Under the pieces are notes generated by a model that was given only the letters and a program-made list of their open reading frames with translations, did not search any database and was not told the DNA's origin. Positions 17,950 through 26,362 of a DNA stretch of 64,000 bases are shown here, one piece after another. Every line of letters begins with the position of its first letter. The first letter of the stretch is position 1. The DNA comes from CAWIJJ01 sp963836405 (GTDB taxonomy: Bacteria > Acidobacteriota > Terriglobia > Bryobacterales > Bryobacteraceae): positions 62,001-126,000 of the forward strand of contig CAWIJL010000016.1 in the NCBI GenBank assembly GCA_963836405.1, read 5' to 3'. Position numbers and translations under genes: made by a program.

Positions 17950-18608
17950 CGTGTCACCTGGCCGTGGAACTCGATCACATCTTCGTATGTGTGGGCCGGA
18001 GTGCGCCGGAGGCCGGCGATTTGATCCGGTTCGGGCTGCGCGAAGGATCATCGAATACTCATGCGGGGCAAGGCACGGCCTGCCGCAGGTTCTTCTTCAG
18101 AAACACCATGCTGGAGCTTCTGTGGGTGGAGGACGAGGTAGAAGCACGGAGCGAACGATCGGCGCCCGCGAAACTTTGGGAGCGCTGGTCCCGCCGGCAG
18201 TCCGGCGCATGTCCCTTCGGCATCGTCCTGCGCCCGGGCAGCACGGAATACGCTGGTGCGCCGTTTCCAGCCGTGGACTACCGGCCCGAATGGCTTCCGC
18301 CCGGCGACCAGATCTATGTTGCGCAGGCCGACCTCGAGGAGCCCATGTGGGTGTTCTTTCCGTTTCTTGAAGCCGCGCATCATGAGCGGCGCTTTCTGCC
18401 GCATCCGTGCGGACTGCGCGAAATCACCCGCCTGAGTCTGGCCTCACCGCTGCCGTTGCAGTCGGCCGCGGCCAAAACTGCCTTGGATCGAAGAATATTT
18501 ACCCCGGCGAGCGGAACGGAATACCTCGCCACCATCGAGTTCGACGGGGGGCTGCGGCAACAGTCCAGGGACTTCCGCCCGCTGCTTCCACTTATCCTCG
18601 AGTTTTGA
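17946..18608 (+). CDS. Glyoxalase-like (VOC) domain protein
   Basis: The N-terminus ELDHIFVCVGRSAPEA, followed by a glycine-containing turn, HAGQGTACRRFFF and MLELLWVEDEVEA, is the betaalphabetabetabeta pattern of the Glyoxalase_3 branch of the vicinal oxygen chelate superfamily. Length is 220 residues. The substrate is unknown; family members include many unassigned proteins. The GTG start at 17946 overlaps the preceding stop by four bases, so the pair is translationally coupled and is probably the tail of the sdh operon. Confidence 0.7.
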   Translation: MTCHLAVELDHIFVCVGRSAPEAGDLIRFGLREGSSNTHAGQGTACRRFFFRNTMLELLWVEDEVEARSERSAPAKLWERWSRRQSGACPFGIVLRPGSTEYAGAPFPAVDYRPEWLPPGDQIYVAQADLEEPMWVFFPFLEAAHHERRFLPHPCGLREITRLSLASPLPLQSAAAKTALDRRIFTPASGTEYLATIEFDGGLRQQSRDFRPLLPLILEF

Positions 18609-18622
18609 GGCGGCCGCCGCCG

Positions 18623-18823
18623 TCACGCCGCCTGGCGGCCAAAGATGCTCATAGCAATCGGAATCGTCGAGAGCACGCCGAGTCCGACCAGGGCCGATCC
18701 AGCCCTTTTTCGCTTTTCTTTTTTCAACCGTTGCGAGATCAGCAGACCAATCCCGACGCCGAGCGCGACCCGGGTGCCCCCGATTAGCGCGATTTGTGGA
18801 AGGGTGAGAAGTTTTTTCGTCAT
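18623..18823 (-). CDS. Small membrane protein (66 residues)
   Basis: The product has one hydrophobic hairpin: GGTRVALGVGIGLLISQRL, a basic turn KKEKRKRAG, then SALVGLGVLSTIPIAMSIF. This layout and the small size suggest an inner-membrane protein with two helices. It lies downstream of the arsR-type gene on the same strand, separated by 79 bases. No ribosome-binding site is clear. Function unknown. Confidence 0.55.
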   Translation of the reverse strand: MTKKLLTLPQIALIGGTRVALGVGIGLLISQRLKKEKRKRAGSALVGLGVLSTIPIAMSIFGRQAA

Positions 18824-18902
18824 ATGCGATGACGTGCAAACCGGTCGCCATCGCAGCCGAACCTTGTGCCATGCGGAACAGGTCCGGATCGTCCGGGTGC
18901 TT

Positions 18903-19238
18903 TCAGACCATCAGGCGCCGGCCGTTCCGTAGTTGGGCGCGCAGAACGTCGCGGATCAACTGGCAGGCCTGTTTTACCTCCGGCAGCGTCAGCGAGCAGA
19001 AAATCTGCTTTCCGTCGCGCCGCGTCGTGACCACGCCCGCTCCCTTCAATATCGCCAGATGCTGGGACACGTTGGGCATCGTGATGCCGAGCTCCGATTG
19101 CAAGTCCGACACCGTCCGCTCCCGTTTCGCCAGCAGGTCGAGCATGCGCAGACGGGTCCCGTTGGCGAAAGCCTTACAGATGCGAACCTGCATCTCATAG
19201 ATTTGATCCTCAGACTCGGATTTGCAGGTTTTCGGCAT
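18903..19238 (-). CDS. ArsR/SmtB-family transcriptional regulator
   Basis: This is a 111-residue winged-helix dimer protein. The recognition region reads RTVSDLQSELGITMPNVSQH followed by LAILKGAGVVTTRRDGKQIF, a textbook ArsR fold. The classic ELCVCD metal site is missing. Cysteines occur at 5, 21, 81 and 92, so a thiol- or redox-based signal is possible but unproven. The ATG at 19238 has a GGAAGGA ribosome-binding site; longer readings upstream are not supported. It closes the porin/cytochrome operon (19.3-24.3 kb) and has its own candidate operator at 19260-19279, so it is a likely regulator of that operon. Confidence 0.88.
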   Translation of the reverse strand: MPKTCKSESEDQIYEMQVRICKAFANGTRLRMLDLLAKRERTVSDLQSELGITMPNVSQHLAILKGAGVVTTRRDGKQIFCSLTLPEVKQACQLIRDVLRAQLRNGRRLMV

Positions 19239-19259
19239 GGGTTCCTTCCCGTATTTTAT

Positions 19260-19279
19260 AACGGATACATTTGTCCGTT
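19260..19279. promoter_or_regulatory. Inverted repeat upstream of the arsR-type gene, candidate operator
   Basis: AACGGA (19260-19265) and TCCGTT (19274-19279) form a perfect 6-base inverted repeat with an 8-base AT-rich spacer, starting 22 bases before the regulator ATG. Spacing fits an ArsR dimer site and would allow autoregulation. Confidence 0.5.
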
Positions 19280-19300
19280 GAACCGGATATGGCATTGGCG

Positions 19301-19936
19301 TTACTCCACGATGGGAGCTTGTTCTCCTCCCGCCGTGCCGCTGGTCATGGCCCGCAGCAGCGCGCCCGGCGTCGGCCCGGTAGTTGCCAGGTAAATATGG
19401 GCGATCAGAAAGGCGAGAAAAAGGTAGGAGCCTAGCGTGTGCGCCGGACCCAGCAGCCACAGCCCGCCCACGCGGTCGAACGTTTGCGGCCACCGGTCCG
19501 CTCCCCAAAGCAGCACGCCCGTTGCCATCTGGTACGGGAGCAGAAAGTTGAGCAGCATCAGGTAGGTGATCTTTTGCAAGGGATTCAGTTTTCTGCGTGG
19601 ATCGGTTTCGAGCGGGTGCCGTTCGCCTTTGAAGATGCCGTACATATAGAATCGCGCCTGGCGCATCGCCGCCCCCGTGAAGTCTTCCATGCGCGGGAGG
19701 AAGTGATGATATTTCTCGGCGGTCAAATGGTAGAAGGCGCCCAGAAAGGCATTCGCGAGCATCGCTGCCGCAAACCATGTGTGCACGCGGATGGAATTGG
19801 CCATGGAACCGAAAATCCCGAACCGGTCCGGATAATGAATCGCCAGCCCGGACAAAATCAGCAGGATCATCACCGCTGCCTGCATCCAGTGCCAGATCCG
19901 TTCGTGTAGCGTGTACAGCGTTGCGCCTTGGTTCAT
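19301..19936 (-). CDS. Cytochrome b subunit (HydC/FdnI-like quinone-interacting membrane protein)
   Basis: This 211-residue protein has four hydrophobic segments. His residues are placed as in diheme b-type anchors: LHERIWHWMQAAVMILLILS, RVHTWFAAAMLANAF with YHLTAEKYHHF, and LGPAHTLGSYLFLAFLIAHI. Such subunits carry electrons between the quinone pool and a periplasmic partner. The ATG at 19936 overlaps the stop of the octaheme cytochrome gene (ATGA), so the two proteins are made together. The pair resembles the b plus multiheme c arrangement of Geobacter Cbc-type quinone oxidoreductases; that is an analogy from architecture, not from alignment. Confidence 0.82.
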   Translation of the reverse strand: MNQGATLYTLHERIWHWMQAAVMILLILSGLAIHYPDRFGIFGSMANSIRVHTWFAAAMLANAFLGAFYHLTAEKYHHFLPRMEDFTGAAMRQARFYMYGIFKGERHPLETDPRRKLNPLQKITYLMLLNFLLPYQMATGVLLWGADRWPQTFDRVGGLWLLGPAHTLGSYLFLAFLIAHIYLATTGPTPGALLRAMTSGTAGGEQAPIVE

Positions 19937-22041
19937 ATGCGGCCTCCGATCATTCTCAAAACGGCGTGCAGCAGGCTGAGCAGTGCCGCGCCGCCCACCG
20001 ACAACCAGCCCAGCCATTCCACCCACCACGCGCGGCTGTTTCCGATGATGTAAAACGATTCGAGCAGCACCCGGTTGTCAAACACCGGTTCCTTGCCATC
20101 GTAGTTGACCACGGGCAGCATCTTGCCCCCGAAGACCACCGGAACGCCCTTGGGCAGAAATGAGTTCAAGTCCAGCGGTCGGTGCAGAATGGAGTTCGAC
20201 GAATGACAGGCGGTGCACTCCTTGATCGCCTGCCCCTTGCCGGCGGTGTTGTGGCTCATCGCCCAGGGAACGATCTCCGTGCGTAGTTCGGGATCTGCCA
20301 CACCGGCGTACTTTTGTAGCAGCCCCTTCACCAGCTCGATCTTCGCCGGCGTGTCATAAACGGCCTGGGGCACGTCGATGATCTCGTCCTTGTCCCCGAA
20401 TGCCTTCACGATTTCGGACCGGTACACCCACTCGCCGCCCTCGGGCAGGGACTCAAAGAAAGCCTGCTGCATCTGCCATGTGAATACCGGCCGGCCCTTG
20501 ACCTTGTCGAACCAGTACACACCCGTAATCAGGTTGGTCGGCCGGATCTTCCGGCGCTTGCCGTTTCCGGGAGTGGGTATGTAGGCGGGCAGGTATCCCG
20601 TCACGTCCGACTCCGGGTCCACGATGTCGCCGTCGATTCCGCGCATCGTGATCCGGCTGGTGCCGGTGTCCATCAAAAATCCCCAATCGTCGCTTCGGTA
20701 GGCCCAAAAATGCACCGCCGGGGTGTGGCACGTCTGGCAAGCCAGGGCGTCGAAATGCCGGCTCTTGTAGGGCAGGAAATCATGGGTCTTCTCCGCTTCG
20801 TGGCAATCGCCGCATTCGCGCATGGTGTTGTGGCGCGTCAGGTTTACGGTTTCGGGTGGAATGTTGCCGCGCGCGAAGTTGTGGTCCGGTCGTTTGAGAT
20901 AGGCCGCGATGTCGACGCCCGCGGGCCGGTAGCGCAGATTCTTCTTGGGATCTTCCTGAATCATGCGCCCCGGGTTGTTCGGCGAGAAATGGCAATCCGT
21001 GCATACCAGACCCTTGGCGGCATGGGCATCCCAAGCGAAATTCATGTGCTCCTTGCCGGCGATTTTGGGCGAGGTAGTGTCGCTGATCTTCGCGCCGTTG
21101 TAAATCCAGCCGGCCTTCTCCGTGCCGCGCATGATGTCCGCGTGTTGGATCGGCTGAATGTCGTTGGTGTTTTTCGCGCTGAAGCCGTGACACTGTGCGC
21201 AGTTCTCGAGCGCCGGCCCGGCGATTCCCAGGAGGTCGGCTTTCACCGTTCCATCCGGGTTGAACGCAGCCCGGCTATAGCGGTATTCTCCATTGCCGCC
21301 CGCCACCACGATCCCCGTCTCTGCCAGCGTCGCGTTATTGGCCCAACGAAAATTGCCGGCGGCCATCTCTTTCTTCCGCTCCGCGCGGCTGGCGTTCGGA
21401 ATATGACACAGGAAGCAGTCGGCCTCCGCGATCCCGCTTTTCTCCCAGTCCCACGGCCGCACCTCGGCCTTTTCGCGATCGCGAATCGTGTAACTCGGGT
21501 CGAGCGGCCCGGAAGGTTTGGCATCCGGCGAAAGGAATCGTCGTCCCTTCAGGTCGTATTCGGAAATGCCGCCGCCCGTATGGCAGCCGCCGCACTTGGT
21601 CAGCCACTCGGGCTGGCTCATGTCGGCGTCGTCCGCGCCGGGAATACCGGCGTGAGTTAACTGGCGATTGGGAATGATCGAGAATTTACCGAACATTCCA
21701 GGGGACGAATTGAACTTCGCCACGCCGTGGGCGTCCAGCAGTTCCCGGTTCATTTCCGCCTTGCCCTGCTGAAAGTGGAAACTGTCCGCGATGAAGTCGT
21801 AGTCGTGGCAGTCGCCTCCGCAAGTGCGCCTCGTGCTTACCGGCTTGCCGCTTTCGAGCACGTTGCGTCCCGCCTCGTCCTTCAACGTCAGCGGCGGGTG
21901 CGCCAGCCGCGGCGCGGCCCCGGATGCCGGCGCCGCAGCCCACGCGACCGTGCTCAGCGCCATGCTTACCGCCAGTTTCGACAGGACGCTGCGGCCCACG
22001 CCGCGCCGGACAAACGTCTTGCACACAAACATTGCTGCCAT
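19933..22041 (-). CDS. Octaheme c-type cytochrome with C-terminal membrane anchor
   Basis: The protein has 702 residues, with a signal sequence at ~20-42 and a hydrophobic anchor at ~670-695. Seven canonical CXXCH sites start at Cys150, 209, 281, 347, 410, 435 and 609. The first site is unusual: CGGDCH at Cys74 is CX3CH. Eight hemes are therefore likely if that site is loaded. The ATG at 22041 follows a GAGAGGA ribosome-binding site. It is coupled to the cytochrome b gene by a 4-base overlap and preceded by a monoheme cytochrome and an outer-membrane porin. The likely role is periplasmic electron transfer from quinol towards an outer partner or a sulfur or metal acceptor; the direction cannot be told. 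Confidence 0.85.
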   Translation of the reverse strand: MAAMFVCKTFVRRGVGRSVLSKLAVSMALSTVAWAAAPASGAAPRLAHPPLTLKDEAGRNVLESGKPVSTRRTCGGDCHDYDFIADSFHFQQGKAEMNRELLDAHGVAKFNSSPGMFGKFSIIPNRQLTHAGIPGADDADMSQPEWLTKCGGCHTGGGISEYDLKGRRFLSPDAKPSGPLDPSYTIRDREKAEVRPWDWEKSGIAEADCFLCHIPNASRAERKKEMAAGNFRWANNATLAETGIVVAGGNGEYRYSRAAFNPDGTVKADLLGIAGPALENCAQCHGFSAKNTNDIQPIQHADIMRGTEKAGWIYNGAKISDTTSPKIAGKEHMNFAWDAHAAKGLVCTDCHFSPNNPGRMIQEDPKKNLRYRPAGVDIAAYLKRPDHNFARGNIPPETVNLTRHNTMRECGDCHEAEKTHDFLPYKSRHFDALACQTCHTPAVHFWAYRSDDWGFLMDTGTSRITMRGIDGDIVDPESDVTGYLPAYIPTPGNGKRRKIRPTNLITGVYWFDKVKGRPVFTWQMQQAFFESLPEGGEWVYRSEIVKAFGDKDEIIDVPQAVYDTPAKIELVKGLLQKYAGVADPELRTEIVPWAMSHNTAGKGQAIKECTACHSSNSILHRPLDLNSFLPKGVPVVFGGKMLPVVNYDGKEPVFDNRVLLESFYIIGNSRAWWVEWLGWLSVGGAALLSLLHAVLRMIGGRI

Positions 22042-22120
22042 CGTTTTCCTCTCGCCGCCTGTTGAATACCGGCGCGGCGGCGGCCGTTGCCGGTAGCGCC
22101 GCGCCCACCACCCAATGCCG

Positions 22121-22474
22121 TTACTTCCCGCAAGTCTCCGGTTGCGGAGAGTCCGCGGCGTGGTTGATCAGAAACGTCTGCACGTCCAGCAACTGGCCTT
22201 CGTCCAGGTACTTGGCGAGTGGTTCCGCGGCGCTGTGCTTCGCCTTCAGGAAGTACGTGCGCCATTGCGCCTGGGTTTTGGTCAGAGGCGACACTTCGCC
22301 CCCCTTCGCCCCCTTGACATGACAGTCCTTGCAAATCTTGCGGTAATAGGCCCGTCCCTTGGTCTCACTGCCTCTGGCGGCTGCCGCCAGGTCCATGGTG
22401 AACAGAGTTGCCGCCACGGCCGCAGCCGCGCAAGCGTTAACGAAAAATCGGAATGCTCGTGATCGATTCAGCAT
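22121..22474 (-). CDS. Small monoheme cytochrome c
   Basis: This 117-residue protein has an N-terminal signal peptide (residues ~1-33, with AAAAVAATLFTMDLAAAA) and one heme site, ICKDCHVKG (Cys48, Cys51, His52). A Met ligand is not obvious; several Lys-rich loops follow. It lies between the porin and the octaheme cytochrome on the same strand, 79 bases from the latter, and may shuttle electrons between them. Confidence 0.8.
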   Translation of the reverse strand: MLNRSRAFRFFVNACAAAAVAATLFTMDLAAAARGSETKGRAYYRKICKDCHVKGAKGGEVSPLTKTQAQWRTYFLKAKHSAAEPLAKYLDEGQLLDVQTFLINHAADSPQPETCGK

Positions 22475-22513
22475 GATTGCCTCGTTCTTTCGGAAAAGTG
22501 ACCCCGCCGCGGG

Positions 22514-24310
22514 TTAGAATCGCGCCGTAAGTCCCAGCGACACCATCGTGGCTCCGCTGTAAGTCGGGAAACCCAGGGTCGGGGTGGAGCCTAGATCCTT
22601 CGGAGACCCGACGTGCCAGCCCGAACCGGAATAGTCGTAGAGATACTTAATAAAATCCGCTTTGAAGATAAATCGGTCGTTGATGCGGTGCGTCAGGTAA
22701 GTCTCCACTACCTTCCCCCGGGTATTCGTTTTGGGGGCGATGATATCGTCGGCGGCCTGCGCGAAATTAAACCAGTACTGGCTCCCGTGGTTGTACTCGA
22801 ATCCGAGCTTGGTGCGTTCGTCGTTCGGGAAATTAACGCGCGCGCCGGCCAGGAACATGTATCCCGTGCGATTGACGGGGGTCTCGAAGGGGTCGGAGAG
22901 CAGGCCCCCGAAGGGGGTGGTCGTGCCGTTCGGACGCGTCGCCGAAAGATTGCCGCTACCGTACAGGTCTACCGCGCTTAACTTGTGCGTGAAGTTCATT
23001 CCGAACAGGTGAATCGCACCCAGGTTCGCCGAGGGCGTATACCGCATCACTACCGGGGCGTTTACCGAATCTCCCGTGAGCGGGTTCACCGGCAGCACCA
23101 TGAGGCCGTTAAAACCGTCGGCGACGTTGAAGGCATGCGCGTAGGTGGCCTGCACCAGCGTTTCGTCCGAGTTAAAGAGATCCAGGTTTGCCCCCAGAAA
23201 GTGGGTGTCCTTCAGCCGGTCCTGGGGCATTTTGAGCAGGTTGCCGTTGCCGAAGCCGGATTCGTACCCGAGGCCCCAGCACAGCCGCCAGATCATGGTT
23301 TCGGTGAAGCGGTATCCCACCGTGATGCCATCGAACTGAAAGTCGATCAGCGCGCCGGAGGGCGTGCCGCCGCGCAGCTCATCCTGCCGGTAATTCATCG
23401 GCGGACCGCCGGAAGAAGGCCGCCGGCCGATCGACAGGTACAGGTTCGAACCGCCGATGTGGTTCCAGCTAAAATACGCGCGCTCCACGCGAAGTTGGTC
23501 CGAATTCGGAACTCCGGTTGTCGTGCCGTCCATGTTCAACGTGTTCGGCTGGCCATTGAACACCTGCACGCCCGTCGAATCTCCGAAGGCTTTGTACATG
23601 CTCAACCGGCCGGAAAATGAGACATTCTCCGCCACCTGTGCGTCGAAGTTCAGCCGCAGCCGGTTCGTGAAAAGCGCGCTGTTATTGTCTTTGTAAGCGG
23701 CGGTGTAAGTGGAAGGCATCAGCATCCCGAATAGCTGCTGTTGCATGGATGCCGGAAAGGAGGCCATGCCTTGCTTAAGCTGGTCGAAGGTCAGGTTGCC
23801 CGAAAATTGAAGATAGTCCGCATAATGGGAGCTTACCGTGTTGTTGATCTCATCCACGCTGGCCGGAGGGCGTCCCAGGATCGGCATCGCAAACATGGTC
23901 TTGACCACCAGGTTCTGCAGTTTCATGCCGTCAAAGTGCGCCGGCACACTGCTGGAAATTCCATGGCCTTCGAAGCGGTAGTCTCCCGTGAAACGGATCC
24001 GGTCCAGAGCCTGACCCATCTCCGCCTTGGATACTCTCTGATCGAGTTCCTTCAGTGTGGCTGCCACTTCGGAGGGGGACGGATCGCCCGGCTTGGGGGC
24101 CTGGACCTGCTCCTCCTGCGCCTTCAGGCGCTTCTCGAGGTCGGCGACCTCCTGCTTGAGACGGTCCAGTTCCTGCCGTGTCTGATCGGCGTTGGCTGCC
24201 GCTTGCGGCGCACCCGGCTCGGGCGCGGCACCGGGTGCGCCGCTCTCTGCGGCCGGCAGTCCGGTCAAAGGAAAAAGAAACAGAAGTAAGAGTAAAGCGC
24301 ATCGGCGCAT
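22514..24310 (-). CDS. DUF3373-type outer membrane porin
   Basis: A signal peptide (RRCALLLLLFLFPLTG) is followed by a short coiled coil (QELDRLKQEVADLEKRLKAQ). A ~470-residue region of alternating strands follows and ends in a C-terminal aromatic (LGLTARF), as outer-membrane beta-barrels do. Blocks such as FTGDYRFEGHGI, LRLNFDAQVAENVSFSGRLS and ERTKLGFEYNHGSQYWFNF are typical of DUF3373 proteins, which occur beside multiheme cytochromes in metal-respiring bacteria. I start at ATG 24310, eight bases after GAGG; a TTG at 24328 would add six residues. It is the first gene of the cytochrome operon. Confidence 0.8.
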   Translation of the reverse strand: MRRCALLLLLFLFPLTGLPAAESGAPGAAPEPGAPQAAANADQTRQELDRLKQEVADLEKRLKAQEEQVQAPKPGDPSPSEVAATLKELDQRVSKAEMGQALDRIRFTGDYRFEGHGISSSVPAHFDGMKLQNLVVKTMFAMPILGRPPASVDEINNTVSSHYADYLQFSGNLTFDQLKQGMASFPASMQQQLFGMLMPSTYTAAYKDNNSALFTNRLRLNFDAQVAENVSFSGRLSMYKAFGDSTGVQVFNGQPNTLNMDGTTTGVPNSDQLRVERAYFSWNHIGGSNLYLSIGRRPSSGGPPMNYRQDELRGGTPSGALIDFQFDGITVGYRFTETMIWRLCWGLGYESGFGNGNLLKMPQDRLKDTHFLGANLDLFNSDETLVQATYAHAFNVADGFNGLMVLPVNPLTGDSVNAPVVMRYTPSANLGAIHLFGMNFTHKLSAVDLYGSGNLSATRPNGTTTPFGGLLSDPFETPVNRTGYMFLAGARVNFPNDERTKLGFEYNHGSQYWFNFAQAADDIIAPKTNTRGKVVETYLTHRINDRFIFKADFIKYLYDYSGSGWHVGSPKDLGSTPTLGFPTYSGATMVSLGLTARF

Positions 24311-24515
24311 AAGTGAGACCTCGACCAATTAGTAACAGATGCGAATATCTGAAAGCAATAAGTTTCTAAATTTCGCAACTGTATGTAAACCGATGCAACA
24401 AAGGGTGTTGGGGAGATCTACAGGCTGTGGAAAACGTTGGCGGTGTTTTGGGGCAAATGCCCCGATTCGCGTCGGCAGTCCCCCGGAACCTCTCAAAACC
24501 GGCAGCGGTCGCCGC

Positions 24516-24818
24516 TCACCGCTCGGGGGGCGGCCACCCGCGCAAAGCGTGATACTTCTCCCGCGGCTCGCCCGTCCACCCGTTGACGCCGTGGCGCGGA
24601 AGCCAGATGCCATGGACGTAAATCACCGGCAGCAGCGCGATGACGAAGGCGATGACCACGCCGCGCCGGCCGAAGAAATGCGAAATGGCCGCCATCGAAC
24701 CAAACACCACCACCCCCTTCAACACACGACGCCACCACGGCGCCTTCGGTTCAAAATGGCCGAACGCCAGGTTCCCGAAAACCAGGAAAGCCGCCACTAC
24801 AGCCAGTTCGAGGAGCAC
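24516..24818 (-). CDS. Small hypothetical membrane protein (100 residues)
   Basis: Three hydrophobic segments (LLELAVVAAFLVFGNLAFG, VLKGVVVFGSMAAISHFF, VIAFVIALLPVIYVHGIWL) precede a polar tail (PREKYHALRGWPPPER). I do not recognise the family by name. It is followed on the same strand by a sulfatase after 185 bases of the porin leader region and shows good codon structure. Function unknown. Confidence 0.6.
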   Translation of the reverse strand: MLLELAVVAAFLVFGNLAFGHFEPKAPWWRRVLKGVVVFGSMAAISHFFGRRGVVIAFVIALLPVIYVHGIWLPRHGVNGWTGEPREKYHALRGWPPPER

Positions 24819-24845
24819 GGCCTATTCTATCGCTTCCGCCTCAAC

Positions 24846-26360
24846 TCAAGCCGGCGAGCGGGCCGGATAGTTCGGGGAATAGAGCATGGACTTGGGACGC
24901 GGCACCAGGCGGCCCCCCGATACCCAGGCATCGCCGCGCGGCGCCAGGTGGGCGGCCAGACGGTCGCGCCACAGATTCATTTCCGGCCTGCGCGCGGGCT
25001 CACCGGTAAGGTCGTTGCACTCGTGAGGATCGGCCTCCAGGTCGAAGAACTGCTCCTGGCCGTCGAGAGCGTGGAAAATGTATTTCCGCTTTCCGTCGGT
25101 GCAGGCGTTCCAGTGGTTCGCCGGGCTATAGCAGACATCGTGTTCCAGGTCGATCCAGGGCCGCCATTCCGATTGCGGGTTGCGCGCGAGCCGCAGCAGG
25201 CTGGCGCCGTCCACCCGCGCGGGCGGTTCGACACCCGCGGCGTCCAGCAGAGTGGGCAGCACATCGCGGATTTCGACCGGGTTGTCGATGACGCGACCCC
25301 GGGCTGCCGCCGCCAGTCCTTCGGGCCAGTGGAGCAGCATCGGAATCCGGGCAGAGGGCTGGTAGGCGTAGCTCTTGCGCCAGAGATGTTGGTCGCCGAG
25401 CATGTCTCCGTGGTCGGAGAGGTACACGACCAGGGTACGTTCCAGCCAGCGGCGCTGGTCGAGCACTTCGAGGATACGCCCGACCTGCTCGTCCATGAAC
25501 GTGACGTTGCCATAGTAGCCCCGGCGCGCGCGAGCGACGGCGGCATCTCCCATCTCGCCGTGCCAGATGTCCACGCGGTCGCTGTTCGGCTGGCGGTGCT
25601 TATCGGCCCAGGCACCCGACTGGGCGGCAGGAAGTTCGCCGCCGTAGCGTGCCCAGAATCGCGCCGGCGGATCGTACGGGCTGTGCGGCCGCGCGAAGGA
25701 GACCTTCAGGAAGAACGGCTCGGGACGGCGGTAGTCGCGAAGGAAGCGGACCGCGGTTTCGCCGGTCCAGGACGTCGGGTGCAGGCGCTCGGGCAGCGGA
25801 TATGTTTTGGCGGTGTAGCCGTTCCAGTCGAGGCCCGAGGCATCGGGGTCGCCGCCGGGGTGCTCGGACCAGAACCAGGCGCGGTAGTCGCTGCGGAAGT
25901 CCGGCGATTCGATGCGGCCGGATTCGTCGAGTAACGTAGTATGAAACCCGTGCAGGTTCCGCTGGGGGCGCCAGTGCATCTTGCCGATGCCGGTGGTGTA
26001 GTAGCCGGCCTCACGCAACGCGCGCGGCAGTTCCACGGCGTAGCGTTCGCCGACAGCCCCGTAACCCAGCATGCCGTGATTCCACGGGGCCATACCGGTA
26101 AGCAGTGCGGCCCGGGCGGGCGTGCAGGTCGGAGTAGAAGAGAAGGCGTGGCGGAACCGGGCGCCGCCGCGGGCCAGGCGGTCCAGGTTGGGGGTGTGGA
26201 TGGCGCTGTTGCCGTCCGCCCCCAGGCAATCGCCGCGATGCTGGTCGGCCATCAGCAGGAGGATGTTCGGGCGTTCTCGTTGCGGCGCCGAGCCCTGAAG
26301 CAGGGCGGGAGCGGCTGCCAGCGAGGGGCCGGATTGCAGGAACCTTCTCCTGTTCATCAT
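24846..26360 (-). CDS. Sulfatase (formylglycine-dependent, Tat-type signal)
   Basis: About 504 residues. The N-terminus NRRRFLQSGPSLAAAPALL is a twin-arginine-like signal. The catalytic Cys79 sits in CTPARAALLTG, the C-x-P-x-R motif converted to formylglycine by a maturase. Metal-binding blocks are NILLLMADQHRGD, YLSDHGDMLGDQHLW and KSYAYQPSARIPMLL. Enzymes of this type remove sulfate esters, often from polysaccharides. The frame stays open upstream into the next gene, but the real start is the ATG at 26360 (or 26357), two bases after the glycosyltransferase stop. No anaerobic or aerobic maturase gene is in the window. Confidence 0.88.
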   Translation of the reverse strand: MMNRRRFLQSGPSLAAAPALLQGSAPQRERPNILLLMADQHRGDCLGADGNSAIHTPNLDRLARGGARFRHAFSSTPTCTPARAALLTGMAPWNHGMLGYGAVGERYAVELPRALREAGYYTTGIGKMHWRPQRNLHGFHTTLLDESGRIESPDFRSDYRAWFWSEHPGGDPDASGLDWNGYTAKTYPLPERLHPTSWTGETAVRFLRDYRRPEPFFLKVSFARPHSPYDPPARFWARYGGELPAAQSGAWADKHRQPNSDRVDIWHGEMGDAAVARARRGYYGNVTFMDEQVGRILEVLDQRRWLERTLVVYLSDHGDMLGDQHLWRKSYAYQPSARIPMLLHWPEGLAAAARGRVIDNPVEIRDVLPTLLDAAGVEPPARVDGASLLRLARNPQSEWRPWIDLEHDVCYSPANHWNACTDGKRKYIFHALDGQEQFFDLEADPHECNDLTGEPARRPEMNLWRDRLAAHLAPRGDAWVSGGRLVPRPKSMLYSPNYPARSPA

Positions 26361-26362
26361 CC

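Noticed and set aside
18903..19778. 291-codon frame as an N-terminally extended ArsR protein
   Set aside because: The ATG at 19238 has a proper ribosome-binding site; the extension is a shadow of cytochrome b.
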